Assembly: GCF_029030725.1 (NCBI RefSeq)
Contig: NZ_CP113162.1
Span: 248,001-312,000 of the forward strand
Length of the DNA stretch: 64,000 nt
Origin: [Pseudomonas] carboxydohydrogena
GTDB lineage: Bacteria > Pseudomonadota > Alphaproteobacteria > Rhizobiales > Xanthobacteraceae
Reading direction: 5' to 3'
A program made the position numbers and the translations under genes. Shown here piece after piece: positions 1 to 9,432 of this stretch; within the stretch, counting starts at the first letter, position 1, and each line of letters opens with the position of its first letter. Below the pieces are notes generated by a model, which was not told the DNA's origin, did not search any database, and worked only from the letters and a program-made list of their open reading frames with translations.

Positions 1-229
1 CCTGCGCCTCGTCGCGGATATCGCAGGCGACGGGCAACGCGCGGCCGCCCGCCTGTTCGATCTCCTTCGCGGCCGTGAAAATCGTGCCTTCGAGCCTCTG
101 TTGCGGCGTCGTGGTCTTCGCGGCGATGGCGATATTGGCGCCGTCGCGCGCCGCGCGCCTGGCGATCGCAAGGCCGATGCCCCGGCTGCCGCCGGTGATG
201 AACAGCGTCTTGCCTTTGAGGGATGTCAT
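1..229 (-). CDS. SDR-family oxidoreductase, HSDL2-like (N-terminal part, cut by window edge)
   Basis: The reverse strand from the ATG at 229 reads into a classical short-chain dehydrogenase N-terminus. The cofactor motif TGGSRGIG lies at about residues 13-20, followed by an ANIAIAAKTTTPQQRLEGT stretch. That second stretch is typical of the hydroxysteroid dehydrogenase-like 2 (HSDL2) branch, which sits in lipid metabolism. A good ribosome site (GGGAGG) stands just before the ATG. About 76 codons are inside the window and the catalytic YxxxK part lies outside it, so activity cannot be judged. The family call rests on the N-terminus only. ggt follows downstream of its start on the same strand, reading the same way. 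Confidence 0.8.
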   Translation of the reverse strand, partial: MTSLKGKTLFITGGSRGIGLAIARRAARDGANIAIAAKTTTPQQRLEGTIFTAAKEIEQAGGRALPVACDIRDEAQ

Positions 230-247
230 GTGGCCTCCCGAATTTGC

Positions 248-1957
248 TTAATAACCCGCCGCCTCCGCGCCGCGCGTGCGCGGGTCGGCCGCGCCGAGCC
301 AGCCGTCTTTCGAAGCCGCAATCGAATTCGCCGAGGTCTGGCCCATCGGCGTCACGAGCGTATGGCCCATGGCGCGCAACGCATCGCGCGTCGCCTGCGG
401 AAAACCGTGTTCGATCCGCACTTCGTCCGGCATCCACTGATGATGCAACCGTGGCAGGCTGACCGCCTGCGCGATGTTCATGCGATAGTCGAGCGTGTTG
501 ACGATGACCTGAAGCGTGGTTGAGATGATGCGGCTGCCGCCGGGCGAGCCGGTGACGAGCACGGGCCTGCCATCCTTCAGCACGATGGTCGGGGTCATGG
601 ACGACAACGGCCGCTTGCCGGGGCCGGGCAGGTTGGCTTCATAGCCGACGAGGCCATAGGCATTGGATGCGCCCGGCGCGGCGGTGAAATCGTCCAGCTC
701 GTTGTTGAGCAGCACGCCGGTGCCCTCCGCGATGAGGCCGACGCCGTAGCTGAAATTCAGCGTATAGGTGTTGCTGACCGCGTTGCCTTGCGCGTCCACC
801 ACAGAGAAATGCGTGGTGTTGGTGCCTTCATGCGGCTGCGCGGCGGCCGCCTTCACCGCCGTCGATTTATCGGGGCTGATATCGGCGCGCAGTTGCGCGG
901 CGTAATCTTTTGAGAGCAATCGTGTCAGCGGCGCTTTGCTGAAAGCCGGATCGCCGAGATAGCGCGCGCGGTCGGCATAGGCGCGTTTCATCGCCTCGAT
1001 CAGCACATGCAGCGAGGCGGGCGTCTGCGCGCCCATCTTGTGCAGATCGAAGCCTTCCAGAATGTTCAGCGTTTCGATCAGCACCGTGCCGCCGGAGGAG
1101 GGCAGCGGCATCGAGACGATGTCATAGCCGCGATAGCTTCCGCGCACCGGCTCGCGCCAGACCGGGCGATAGGCTTTCAGGTCGTCGCGGGTGACGATGC
1201 CGCCCGCCGCCTGAATGGCGCTCGCGAGCTTTTGCGCGACCGGTCCATCGTAAAAGCCGTCCGTTCCATGATCGGCGATGGCTTGCAGCGTGTTCGCAAG
1301 ATCGGGTTGAATAAGTTTATCGCCTTCGCGCAGCGGCGTGCCGTCCGCGCGCGCGAGAAGCGCGGCGCTCGACGGCCATGGCGCGAACCGCTTGCGCGCA
1401 TCGGGCAGCGTGTCGGCGATATCGTCGGTGATCACAAATCCGTCACGCGCGAGCCTGATCGCGGGCAGCAGCAATTCGCGCAGGGTGAAATTGCCCGAGC
1501 CATAGCGTTGCAGCGCGTCAGTCAGTCCCGCGACCGTGCCCGGCACGCCGATGCCGAGCGCGCCGTCGCGCGATTTTGCTGCATCTGGTTTGCCGTCCGG
1601 CCCGAGAAACATCGTCGGCGTGGCGGCGGCGGGTGCGGTCTCGCGGTAATCCAGCGCGAGGTCTTTGTTCTCGCGCGCCAGATGGATCACCATGAAGCCG
1701 CCGCCGCCGATATTGCCCGCGCGCGGATAGGTCACCGCCATCGCGAAGGCGGTCGCGACCGCGGCGTCCACCGCGTTGCCGCCGTGCCTGAGCACATCGG
1801 CGCCGATTTTCGCCGCGATCTTTTCCTGCGCCACCACCATGCCATGGCGGGCGGACGCCGGCTGCGCGTGCATCGGCAGCGACGAGATGCGGGCATCCTG
1901 CGCCGACCCGATGGAGGGCACGAGGATCAGCAGCAAGGCGAGAATGAAACGGCTCAA
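248..1957 (-). CDS. ggt: Gamma-glutamyltranspeptidase
   Basis: This periplasmic Ntn-hydrolase cleaves and transfers gamma-glutamyl groups, notably from glutathione. The 569-residue protein starts with a signal peptide (hydrophobic residues 4-17, probable cut after GSAQ). The precursor is expected to cleave itself before Thr381, in TTHFSVVD, which becomes the nucleophile of the small subunit. Nearby signatures are NTYTLNFSYG and LLNNELDDF in the small subunit and SSGGT and GNIGGGGF elsewhere. Length and order match the bacterial enzyme. It is read away from the divergent MFS gene at 2062, so about 100 bases between them must hold both promoters. Confidence 0.95.
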   Translation of the reverse strand: MSRFILALLLILVPSIGSAQDARISSLPMHAQPASARHGMVVAQEKIAAKIGADVLRHGGNAVDAAVATAFAMAVTYPRAGNIGGGGFMVIHLARENKDLALDYRETAPAAATPTMFLGPDGKPDAAKSRDGALGIGVPGTVAGLTDALQRYGSGNFTLRELLLPAIRLARDGFVITDDIADTLPDARKRFAPWPSSAALLARADGTPLREGDKLIQPDLANTLQAIADHGTDGFYDGPVAQKLASAIQAAGGIVTRDDLKAYRPVWREPVRGSYRGYDIVSMPLPSSGGTVLIETLNILEGFDLHKMGAQTPASLHVLIEAMKRAYADRARYLGDPAFSKAPLTRLLSKDYAAQLRADISPDKSTAVKAAAAQPHEGTNTTHFSVVDAQGNAVSNTYTLNFSYGVGLIAEGTGVLLNNELDDFTAAPGASNAYGLVGYEANLPGPGKRPLSSMTPTIVLKDGRPVLVTGSPGGSRIISTTLQVIVNTLDYRMNIAQAVSLPRLHHQWMPDEVRIEHGFPQATRDALRAMGHTLVTPMGQTSANSIAASKDGWLGAADPRTRGAEAAGY

Positions 1958-2061
1958 ATGGCAGCTTCCTGTTTCGGGGAATGTCAGAACGCGATAATCA
2001 TCGCGAATTGATCTATAAGATGGCGACAGGCTAACCCGCCCACGCGTTCACGCCAACGAAC

Positions 2062-3471
2062 ATGAAGGTGAAGATGACGTCAGCCGCATCAGGCCTTGCG
2101 CCAGCCATGCAGCGTACCTATCCGCCGCGCTCGGCGGTGATCGGATGGATTTTCTTCGACTGGGCGGCGCAGCCTTATTTCACCCTGATTACCACCTTCG
2201 TGTTCGCGCCCTATTTTGCCACCCGCGTCGCGCCCGATCCCGCCACCGGCCAGTCGCTGTGGGGCTTCGCCACATCCATCGCCGGATTCCTGATCGCGTT
2301 TCTGTCGCCGGTCTTGGGCGCCATCGCGGATGCGGGCGGGCGGCGCAAACCGTGGATCGCGGCGTTCGGCGCGCTGCTGGTGATCGGCTCCTCGCTGATG
2401 TGGATCGGCAGGCCCGGAGATCCCTCGGTAATCGTGCCGGTGCTGGTCGCGTTCGGCATCGCGACTATCGGCGCGGAATTCGCGACCGTGTTCAACAATG
2501 CGATGATGCCGTATCTGGTGCCGCCGGAGAAAATCGGCCGCCTCTCCGGCACCGGCTGGGCGACGGGCTACATCGGCGGCATCGTCAGTCTCGTTCTGGT
2601 GCTGGGCTTTCTCGCTGCCAATGAGGCGACCGGGCGCACGCTGTTCGGGCTGACGCCATTGTTCGGGCTCGATCCCTTGACGCATGAAGGCGACCGCATC
2701 TCGGGACCGCTCACCGCGGTGTGGTTCGTCGTGTTCGTGCTGCCGATGTTTCTGTTGACGCCGGATCACGCCTCGAAGACACCCGCGCTCGGTGCGGTGC
2801 GCGAAGGTTTGCGCGAATTGCGCCAGACGCTGCGCGCGCTGCCGTCACAGCCCAACATGGCGACGTTCCTGATCGCCAACATGGTCTACACCGACGCGCT
2901 GGTGGCGCTGTTCGCGTTCGGCGGCATCTATGCGGCGGGCACGTTCGGCTGGCAGACCATCCAGATCGGCACCTTCGGCATTCTGCTCGCGGTGAGCGGC
3001 ACGCTGGGCGCATGGATCGGCGGCAAGCTCGACGATCTGTTGGGACCGAAGACCGTCATCATTGGCGCGATGGTGATTTTGTTGCTGGCGATTCTCGCGA
3101 TTCTCTCGATCGACCGCGACACGCTGTTCTTTGTCATGAAAGTCACCCCTCCCGCGCCGGGCGGCGGATTGTTCGCAGCACCCGCCGAGAAAGCCTATCT
3201 CGGGCTCGGACTGTTCATCGGTTTCGCGGCGGGGCCGTTGCAGGCGGCGTCGCGCACACTACTGATTCGTTTGGCGCCGCATGAGCGCATCACGCAGTTC
3301 TTCGGGCTGTTCGCGCTGTCGGGAAAAGTGACGTCGTTCTTCGCGCCGCTCGCGGTCAGCGTCGTCACCGCGATCACCGCCAGCCAGAAGGCCGGCATGG
3401 CGGTGCTGATCGTGTTCTTTGTGGCGGGGCTTGCGCTGCTGTCGCGGGTGAAGGAGCCCGCGCGGCCCTAA
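2062..3471 (+). CDS. MFS transporter, UMF1/Atg22-like family
   Basis: A 469-residue inner-membrane carrier with about twelve hydrophobic segments. The N-terminal stretch [19 protein letters not shown] is the hallmark of the UMF1 (Atg22-like) branch of the major facilitator superfamily, and a DxGGRRKPW loop follows the second or third helix. The substrate is unknown; yeast Atg22 exports amino acids from the vacuole, but that role should not be carried over to bacteria. An alternative ATG lies four codons downstream at 2074. The gene is divergent from ggt. Its stop overlaps the stop of the convergent purH by four bases. Confidence 0.85.
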   Translation: MKVKMTSAASGLAPAMQRTYPPRSAVIGWIFFDWAAQPYFTLITTFVFAPYFATRVAPDPATGQSLWGFATSIAGFLIAFLSPVLGAIADAGGRRKPWIAAFGALLVIGSSLMWIGRPGDPSVIVPVLVAFGIATIGAEFATVFNNAMMPYLVPPEKIGRLSGTGWATGYIGGIVSLVLVLGFLAANEATGRTLFGLTPLFGLDPLTHEGDRISGPLTAVWFVVFVLPMFLLTPDHASKTPALGAVREGLRELRQTLRALPSQPNMATFLIANMVYTDALVALFAFGGIYAAGTFGWQTIQIGTFGILLAVSGTLGAWIGGKLDDLLGPKTVIIGAMVILLLAILAILSIDRDTLFFVMKVTPPAPGGGLFAAPAEKAYLGLGLFIGFAAGPLQAASRTLLIRLAPHERITQFFGLFALSGKVTSFFAPLAVSVVTAITASQKAGMAVLIVFFVAGLALLSRVKEPARP

Positions 3472-5060
3472 TGCTTGAAGTGCCGCGTGCCGGTGAACAC
3501 CATGGCGATGCCGTGCTCGTCGGCTGCTGCGATCACTTCGGCGTCGCGCATCGAGCCGCCGGGCTGGATCACCGCCGTGGCCCCGGCCTCGATGGCCACG
3601 AGCAAGCCATCGGCGAACGGGAAGAAGGCATCCGAGGCCACCACCGAGCCTTTGGTCAGCGGGTCTGAAAGGCCCAGTTCTTTCGCCGCGTCCTGCGCCT
3701 TGCGCGCGGCGATGCGTGCAGAATCGACCCGGCTCATCTGGCCCGCGCCGACGCCGACGGTGGCGAGATCCTTGGCATAGACAATCGTATTCGACTTCAC
3801 ATGCTTGGCGACGCGGAAGGCGAAGCGCAAATCCGCAAGCTCGGCATTGGTCGGCGCGCGCTTCGTGACAGTGGTCAGCGTCATGTCGTCGACCACGGCG
3901 TTGTCGCGCGACTGCACCAGCATCCCGCCCGCGACCGTCTTGGCGATGAAACCCTTTGCACGCGGGTCCGGCAGTTTTCCCGCAAGCAGCAGCCGCAAAT
4001 TCTTCTTCGCCGCGATGATCTGGATGGCCTCTTCGCTAGCGTCGGGCGCGATGATGACCTCGGTGAAGATGCCGGTGATGGCGCGCGCGGCCTCCGCGTC
4101 GAGCGGACGGTTGACCGCGACGATGCCGCCGAATGCGGAGGTGGAATCGCAGGCCAGCGCCTTCTTGTAGGCGCTGACGATGTCATCGGCCTCGGCGACG
4201 CCGCACGGGTTGGCGTGCTTGACGATGACGCAGGCAGCACTTTTCGCCGGATCGAATTCCGCAACGCATTCGTAAGCGGCGTCGGTGTCGTTGATGTTGT
4301 TGTAGGAGAGCTGCTTGCCCTGCACCTGCCGCGCGGTGGCGACGCCGGGGCGCGCTTCCGCGCTGACATAGAACGCCGCACTCTGGTGCGGGTTCTCGCC
4401 GTAACGGAGTGCTTCCGCGAGCCGCCCGCCGATGGCGCGGAAATCCGGCGCGTCGATCTTCAGTTCGGCCGAGAACCAGTTCGAGATCGCCGCGTCATAG
4501 GCTGCGGTGCGCGCATAGGCCTTCGCCGCGAGCCGCTTGCGCAGCGACAGCGTGGTCGCGCCCTTGTGGGCGGTGAGTTCGTCGAGCACGGCCTGATAGT
4601 CGGAGGCTTCGACGACGACGGCGACGTCGCCATGGTTCTTCGCGGCGGCGCGGATCATCGCCGGTCCGCCGATGTCGATGTTCTCGATGCAATCCTCTTC
4701 GGTAGCGCCCTTTGCGACGGTGGCTTCAAATGGATAGAGATTGACCACCAGAAGGTCGATCGGCGCGATGCCGTGATCCTTCATTGATCTCGCATGGTCG
4801 GCATTGTCGCGGATCGCCAAAAGGCCGCCATGTACCTTCGGATGCAGCGTCTTGACCCGGCCGTCCATCATTTCCGGAAAACCGGTGAGGTCGGAGACGT
4901 CCATCACCTTCAGGCCCGCATCCGCGATCGCCCTGGCGGTGCCGCCGGTGGAGACGAGTTCGACGCCGTGGGCGGCGAGGGCTTTGGCGAAATCGATCAG
5001 CCCGGTCTTGTCGGAAACGGAAAGCAGGGCGCGGGTCACGCGGCGCGGATGGTCGGTCAT
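3468..5060 (-). CDS. purH: Bifunctional AICAR transformylase / IMP cyclohydrolase
   Basis: Catalyses the last two steps of de novo purine synthesis: formylation of AICAR with 10-formyl-THF and ring closure to IMP. The 530-residue protein begins with the MGS-like cyclohydrolase fold ([18 protein letters not shown], then STGGTARAI and [17 protein letters not shown]). The transformylase half follows and contains KHANPCGVA, with the catalytic Lys-His pair, and SAFGG. The ending, [14 protein letters not shown], is typical of the family. It is probably cotranscribed with the heparinase-like and rsmB genes upstream, as in related genomes. The formate carrier it uses can be made by FolD, encoded at 34.4 kb. 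Confidence 0.98.
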   Translation of the reverse strand: MTDHPRRVTRALLSVSDKTGLIDFAKALAAHGVELVSTGGTARAIADAGLKVMDVSDLTGFPEMMDGRVKTLHPKVHGGLLAIRDNADHARSMKDHGIAPIDLLVVNLYPFEATVAKGATEEDCIENIDIGGPAMIRAAAKNHGDVAVVVEASDYQAVLDELTAHKGATTLSLRKRLAAKAYARTAAYDAAISNWFSAELKIDAPDFRAIGGRLAEALRYGENPHQSAAFYVSAEARPGVATARQVQGKQLSYNNINDTDAAYECVAEFDPAKSAACVIVKHANPCGVAEADDIVSAYKKALACDSTSAFGGIVAVNRPLDAEAARAITGIFTEVIIAPDASEEAIQIIAAKKNLRLLLAGKLPDPRAKGFIAKTVAGGMLVQSRDNAVVDDMTLTTVTKRAPTNAELADLRFAFRVAKHVKSNTIVYAKDLATVGVGAGQMSRVDSARIAARKAQDAAKELGLSDPLTKGSVVASDAFFPFADGLLVAIEAGATAVIQPGGSMRDAEVIAAADEHGIAMVFTGTRHFKH

Positions 5061-5127
5061 GCGATGTCCAGAAGCAGGAAGGGATTGCGGCTACGCGCTA
5101 ACATAGTTTGTGCGCCGGCAAAACCTT

Positions 5128-5152
5128 GGATTCCCGCTTTCGCGGGAATGAC
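5128..5152. repeat. Short palindromic intergenic repeat
   Basis: Between purH and the heparinase-like gene there is a perfect 8-bp inverted repeat, ATTCCCGC-TTTC-GCGGGAAT (5130-5149), followed by GACGGGG. The sequence 'ATTCCCGCTTTCGCGGGAAT' next to 'GACGG' resembles the dispersed REP-like palindromes common between genes in Bradyrhizobiaceae. It could also act as an RNA hairpin between the two cistrons. No U-run follows on either strand, so a classical terminator is unlikely. Confidence 0.6.
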
Positions 5153-5166
5153 GGGGAGCGAGAACG

Positions 5167-6915
5167 CTACAGCGGTAATTCCGGCTCGCGGCGCGGGTCG
5201 CGCCTGGCATTGGCGGCCGCCGCACTGGCGGATTTGGCGAAACTCCAGTTCACGGTGGCCACCTGCCGCGCATGCTGGCGGATCACGATCTGGGTGGTCC
5301 GTCGCGGGCCGTCCGATCCGGCCAGAAACACGCTGTCCTCGAGGTCGATTTTCTGGTGCGGAGCCTCGAAGGTCCAGACATCGCGGTTGGGCAGCATCAG
5401 CATCGCGCCGCGTCCGTCGCTCAGGCGGTTGACCTTGATGGAGGGATGCAGGTGAAAGCGGATGGCGTAGTCGTCCATGCTGCCGCGAAACGCCGAGCCG
5501 GGGTCCTTCGCCAATTCGTCCTCGCCGTCGATGCGGCTGCCGTCGGCGGCGATAGTCAGGACGCGACGATGGATGAAGCCGAACTGCTTGCGGTAGCCGT
5601 CGTGCGACATCGTCAGCACGGTGCCTTCCGAGGTGATTTCGCGATAGGATTCGACGGTCTCAGGCCCCGCGACGATCGGCGAGCCTTGCAGCATCCGTTT
5701 CATCGCCGTGCGTTCGACGAACTGGCAGGACGATGTTTCGGCATAGGTCAGCGTCGAATGCGCCGCCGTGGACCGCGCGAAGCTGCGCCAGTTGTCGCGT
5801 CCGGTCGAGGGTATGCCGCAATTGACGACGATGCGGTTGACCCCGCTCGACATCTCGAACGACAGGCATCCCGCATGGGCGTCGCGGCTGAGAGACGGCG
5901 GCGGCGGCGGGCCGGTGTCGGCGATGATGGTGAGCGTGCCCGCGTCGAGCCGCTGGAATCCGGTGTGCGGCATGTGCGGCATCGGCGTGCCGTGGGTGTC
6001 GTCATAGGCGAGCAGCGTGGCGAGCACGCCGGGGGCGGCGGCGTTCATGCCGTTGAACAGCGCGAACGAGCCGTCGCCGTGGCGGAAGAAACGCAGCATC
6101 GGCATCATCCGGTCGATGGCGTTGAGGAGCGCGGGCGGCGGCGCGATGTTGCGCGCGGCGAAGGTCTGGCGCAGCGGCAGCAGATCGAGCAGCAGTTCGA
6201 CCAGTGCTTCCGGGTTGCGCGAGACATGGCCGCCATCGGGGAGGATCTGGCGCTGCAATTCGTCGGAGAGTTTTTTCGTGGCGCCCTTGATGTGCTTGGC
6301 CTGGTTGGCAAGGCAGAGCGAGGCGTAGCAAAGCGCGATCAGAACCTGTAGCCGCGCGAGGCCATCGGGAATGTCGGCCTTGGTGTAGCGCAGGAAACGG
6401 ATTTCGCGGGTGAGGTTTTTCAGGAAGCGGCGGTAGAAGCGCGCATCGGCGTCGTGCAGCACCAACGGCGCCTGCGACAGCAGCGAGATGATGCGGCGTC
6501 CCACCACATCGGCGCGCTTCGCCACCGCGCTCTTGCGCGGATGCGCGAGCCAGTCGTCCAGCAGCGCGCGGGCGTTGGCGCGGGTGATCGCCGAATCGGC
6601 GGCGCGCAGATGGCGCAGCCAGCCAAAGCCGAGCAGCGCGACTTCCCACTCCTCGGAGGGCGGATCGAGTTCGAACACCGAGCGGCCATGGCAGGTGACG
6701 ATTTTCCCCGCGAACACGAAGCGGCCTGAATAGATTTCGGCGGCACGGGTGGCATCGGTGGTGCGCAGATCGTGCGGAGCAATCAGCAGGCGGTCGGAGC
6801 GGCCGGGCAGGATGCGCGTTAAGGCTACCGATGTACCGCTGGCGCGCGCCAGCACCTTCCGCCCGACTCGTCCGAGCAGAAGTGCCGATATGCGTCTTTG
6901 TCCGGTAACCGACAT
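5167..6915 (-). CDS. Heparinase II/III family protein
   Basis: A 582-residue protein with an alpha-helical toroid in the first ~330 residues (LLGFGWLRHLRAADS, PDGGHVSRNPEALVELLLDLL) and a beta-rich heparinase II/III-like domain after it (SSGVNRIVVNCGIP, ARSTAAHSTLTYAETSSCQF). The His-Ser-Thr stretch AAHSTL is conserved in the family. Its substrate is not known; relatives occur in Rhizobiales at this same place, between rsmB and purH, which argues for a house-keeping envelope or polysaccharide role rather than heparin use. No clear signal peptide is seen. An upstream 16-bp palindrome lies at 6955-6970. Confidence 0.82.
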   Translation of the reverse strand: MSVTGQRRISALLLGRVGRKVLARASGTSVALTRILPGRSDRLLIAPHDLRTTDATRAAEIYSGRFVFAGKIVTCHGRSVFELDPPSEEWEVALLGFGWLRHLRAADSAITRANARALLDDWLAHPRKSAVAKRADVVGRRIISLLSQAPLVLHDADARFYRRFLKNLTREIRFLRYTKADIPDGLARLQVLIALCYASLCLANQAKHIKGATKKLSDELQRQILPDGGHVSRNPEALVELLLDLLPLRQTFAARNIAPPPALLNAIDRMMPMLRFFRHGDGSFALFNGMNAAAPGVLATLLAYDDTHGTPMPHMPHTGFQRLDAGTLTIIADTGPPPPPSLSRDAHAGCLSFEMSSGVNRIVVNCGIPSTGRDNWRSFARSTAAHSTLTYAETSSCQFVERTAMKRMLQGSPIVAGPETVESYREITSEGTVLTMSHDGYRKQFGFIHRRVLTIAADGSRIDGEDELAKDPGSAFRGSMDDYAIRFHLHPSIKVNRLSDGRGAMLMLPNRDVWTFEAPHQKIDLEDSVFLAGSDGPRRTTQIVIRQHARQVATVNWSFAKSASAAAANARRDPRREPELPL

Positions 6916-6954
6916 CGTCCCCGTGCCGGAGGGAATCTCCGTGTGTCCTTTTTA

Positions 6955-6970
6955 GTCCGGAATTCCGGAC
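6955..6970. promoter_or_regulatory. Perfect 16-bp palindrome GTCCGGAATTCCGGAC
   Basis: The short gap between rsmB and the heparinase-like gene holds an uninterrupted self-complementary 16-mer with no loop. Such a site can bind a dimeric protein. On the minus strand it lies downstream of the rsmB stop and about 40 bases upstream of the heparinase-like ATG. No U-run follows in the direction of rsmB transcription. The function is unknown; it may be chance in high-GC DNA. Confidence 0.3.
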
Positions 6971-7030
6971 AAGGCACGTCCGCATGGGGACAAAAGCCGG
7001 GAGGCGTCTGTGCGGAAAGGAGAAATCAGG

Positions 7031-8389
7031 TCAGGCCTTGGTCAGGCGCGCGGCGTAAAAGCCGTCCAGCCCCGACAGCTTCGGGTCGGCATGGGGCAGG
7101 TGGCAGGGCAGCGTGCGGACATCGCCCTCGGCGGTGATGAGTTCCGCCAGCCCGGCCAGTTCGCCGGGTTCGACGGGCATGCGCTTCATCTGCGGTTCGG
7201 AGGCGAGCAGCGATGTGATCGCCTGTTCGCCTTCCTCGGGTTCCAGCGAACAGGTGCAATAGACCAGCGTGCCGCCCGGTTTCAGCAGCGTCACGCTTCT
7301 TTGCAGCAGGCGTTTTTGCAGGGCGTTGAGCGCGCCCATATCGGCCTCGTTCTTCAGCCAGGCGACATCGGGATGGCGGCGGATGGTGCCGGTCGCCATG
7401 CAGGGCGCATCGAGCAGGATCGCATCAAACGGACCGCCGTCCCATTCGGTCGCATCCGTTGCCACGCAATCGGCTTCGAGCGACAGCCGCGCGAAATTGT
7501 CCTTCAGCCGCGCCAGCCGTCCGGCGGAGCGGTCCACCGCGATGACATGCGCGCCCGCCTGTGCGAGCTGCGCGGTCTTGCCGCCCGGCGCAGCGCACAG
7601 ATCGGCGACGGATTTGCCGGCGATGTCGCCGAACAGCCGGGCCGGGATCGCGGCGGCGGCATCCTGCACCCACCACGCGCCCTCGGAGAAGCCGGGCAAC
7701 ATCGTGATCGGTCCGTGCAGTTGCGTGCGCACGGTGCCGGTCGGCAGCGTTTCGCCGTGGAGCCGCGTCGCCCAGCTTTCGGAATCGGCCTTCACCGTGA
7801 GATCGAGCGGCGGCTCGTGGCCGATGGCGCGGGCCATCGCGCGTGCATTGTCCTCGCCATAGGCCTTGATCCAGCGCGCCACCAGCCATGGCGGCAGGTC
7901 GATCATCTCGTCCCTGACTTCCTCGACCAGCGGCAGGCCCTCGCGCGCGCAGCGTCGGAGCACCGCGTTGACAAGACCGGCATATTTCGCGGCGCGGCGG
8001 TCGGCCTGCACGAGACGCACCGACAGATCGACGGCGGCATGATCGGGTACGTCCATCCACAGGATTTGCGCGGCGCCGATCAGCAAGGCGCTCTGCGCGC
8101 GCGGCGCATCGCTCGGAATGCCGCGATCGAGCAAACGCGACAACAGATGGCCGAGCGTGCCGAGACGGCGCAGCACGGTGGCGACGAGACGGCGCATCAG
8201 CGCGCGGTCGCGATCCGACAAGGTCTTGAGAACGGGATGCGCGGCGGGGCCTTCAAGCTGATCGTCCAGCGTACGCCGCTTGTGGAGAACGCCGTCGATG
8301 ATGTCGGCGGCTATGCGGCGCGCGGCGAGGCCGGGCACCTCGGTCGGCGGAACGAATCGCGAAGGCTTCATGGAATACTGTACAACCAA
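7031..8389 (-). CDS. rsmB: 16S rRNA m5C967 methyltransferase RsmB/NOP family
   Basis: Methylates a cytosine of 16S rRNA using S-adenosylmethionine. The 452-residue protein has an N-terminal NusB-like RNA-binding domain (RRIAADIIDGVLHKRRTLDDQL through about residue 150) and a C-terminal Rossmann methyltransferase domain. The SAM motif is VADLCAAPGGKTAQLAQAG. The two cysteines needed for 5-methylcytosine chemistry are seen in DAPCMATGTIRRHPD and YCTCSLEPEEGEQ. It heads a leftward run with the heparinase-like gene and purH. The DUF1674 gene is divergent from it. Confidence 0.95.
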   Translation of the reverse strand: MVVQYSMKPSRFVPPTEVPGLAARRIAADIIDGVLHKRRTLDDQLEGPAAHPVLKTLSDRDRALMRRLVATVLRRLGTLGHLLSRLLDRGIPSDAPRAQSALLIGAAQILWMDVPDHAAVDLSVRLVQADRRAAKYAGLVNAVLRRCAREGLPLVEEVRDEMIDLPPWLVARWIKAYGEDNARAMARAIGHEPPLDLTVKADSESWATRLHGETLPTGTVRTQLHGPITMLPGFSEGAWWVQDAAAAIPARLFGDIAGKSVADLCAAPGGKTAQLAQAGAHVIAVDRSAGRLARLKDNFARLSLEADCVATDATEWDGGPFDAILLDAPCMATGTIRRHPDVAWLKNEADMGALNALQKRLLQRSVTLLKPGGTLVYCTCSLEPEEGEQAITSLLASEPQMKRMPVEPGELAGLAELITAEGDVRTLPCHLPHADPKLSGLDGFYAARLTKA

Positions 8390-8544
8390 AGCAGGAAAGG
8401 ACGGACATGCCGCAACGAGGACGCAGGGATGACATGCGAATATGCCAAATGTAAGAATCGTGACGCGGCTTAAGTAAGACGCGGGACGATTTGGAAGCGG
8501 CGGGTTTCATCGCTGTTTGTGCACTGAGTGATACGGAGGCTGAC

Positions 8545-8787
8545 ATGGCCGATGAACCGAACAAGAACGATACCGAGGCGGTGCCGCCGTGCCGTCCGCT
8601 GCCTGCCGCCGCCCAGCGCGCGCTCGCCGAAGCCGAGGCCCGCAGGGCGGAAGCGGCCAAGGCAAGTAGCAAGGAAAATGATCCCGGCCATCATCCCAGC
8701 GGACCGAAAGAGATCAACGGCCCGAAAGGCCCTGAGCCCACGCGCTACGGCGATTGGGAAATCAAGGGGATAGCCTCGGATTTCTGA
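8545..8787 (+). CDS. DUF1674 protein, SdhAF4-type succinate dehydrogenase assembly factor
   Basis: An 80-residue hydrophilic protein. Its C-terminus carries the DUF1674 signature GPEPTRYGDWEIKGIASDF, seen in mitochondrial SDHAF4 and its alphaproteobacterial relatives. In eukaryotes and bacteria the family binds flavinated SdhA and guards it until it joins SdhB. The ATG at 8545 is preferred because GGAGG stands just before it; an in-frame ATG at 8491 lacks a site. The partner operon sdhCDAB is in this same window at 56-59.6 kb. The usual Cys in some family members is absent here. Confidence 0.85.
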   Translation: MADEPNKNDTEAVPPCRPLPAAAQRALAEAEARRAEAAKASSKENDPGHHPSGPKEINGPKGPEPTRYGDWEIKGIASDF

Positions 8788-8865
8788 AGCGTGGGGTCTC
8801 CGGCGGCCTTTACGTAAAAATCCACACCCGCTTGCCAGCGGCGCATTGCGGCGGTATCTAGGGAT

Positions 8866-9432
8866 ATGTTCCTAGATGCGCCGAATCGCATGACGACCCG
8901 GTCCGCGCAGCGCCGCGACCGCCTGTGGGCGGGGACGCTGCTCGCGGTGATGTTCAGCGCGGGGCTGGTCGCAGGTGCGTGGCTGCCGCATGGCAGGTTC
9001 AGCAGCTCCGCGACCGATCCGGTGCGGGTGGAACGCGACCGGCTGGTGGAAGCCTCGCGCAGCGGCGACGCGGGCGTTCGTCAATCCGCACAGGTCATGT
9101 ACGTGATCGACGGCGACACCTTCGAGGCGCGGGTCCATCTGTGGCAGGGGCTCGACATCACCACGCGCGTGCGGCTGCGCGGCGTCGATGCGCCGGAACT
9201 GAAGGCGCGATGCCTCGATGAATCGCGCATGGCGCAGGCGTCACGCGACGCGCTCGCCGCCATGCTCAAGGAAGGCGACGTCACCATCTTCAATGTCGGC
9301 CCCGACAAGTATAATGGTCGCGTGGTCGCGGACGTGGCCACGCGCGCGACGCCGAATGTGTCAGCCGCGCTGATCGCCGCCGGGCACGGCCGTCCCTACA
9401 ATGGCGGCCGCCGGGCAGGCTGGTGCGGCTAA
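8866..9432 (+). CDS. Membrane-anchored thermonuclease (SNase) family protein
   Basis: The 188-residue protein has an N-terminal hydrophobic anchor or uncleaved signal (WAGTLLAVMFSAGLVAGAWL) followed by a staphylococcal-nuclease-like OB fold. Catalytic-type residues are visible in VIDGDTFEARV (metal-binding Asp), RLRGVDAPELKARC (Arg and Glu) and YNGRVVADV (second Arg). It probably acts in the periplasm on nucleic acids, but this branch is little studied. An alternative ATG is at 8890. The gene lies between the conserved rsmB/DUF1674 segment and the nrd operon. It is convergent with nrdG and overlaps its end by four bases. Confidence 0.85.
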   Translation: MFLDAPNRMTTRSAQRRDRLWAGTLLAVMFSAGLVAGAWLPHGRFSSSATDPVRVERDRLVEASRSGDAGVRQSAQVMYVIDGDTFEARVHLWQGLDITTRVRLRGVDAPELKARCLDESRMAQASRDALAAMLKEGDVTIFNVGPDKYNGRVVADVATRATPNVSAALIAAGHGRPYNGGRRAGWCG

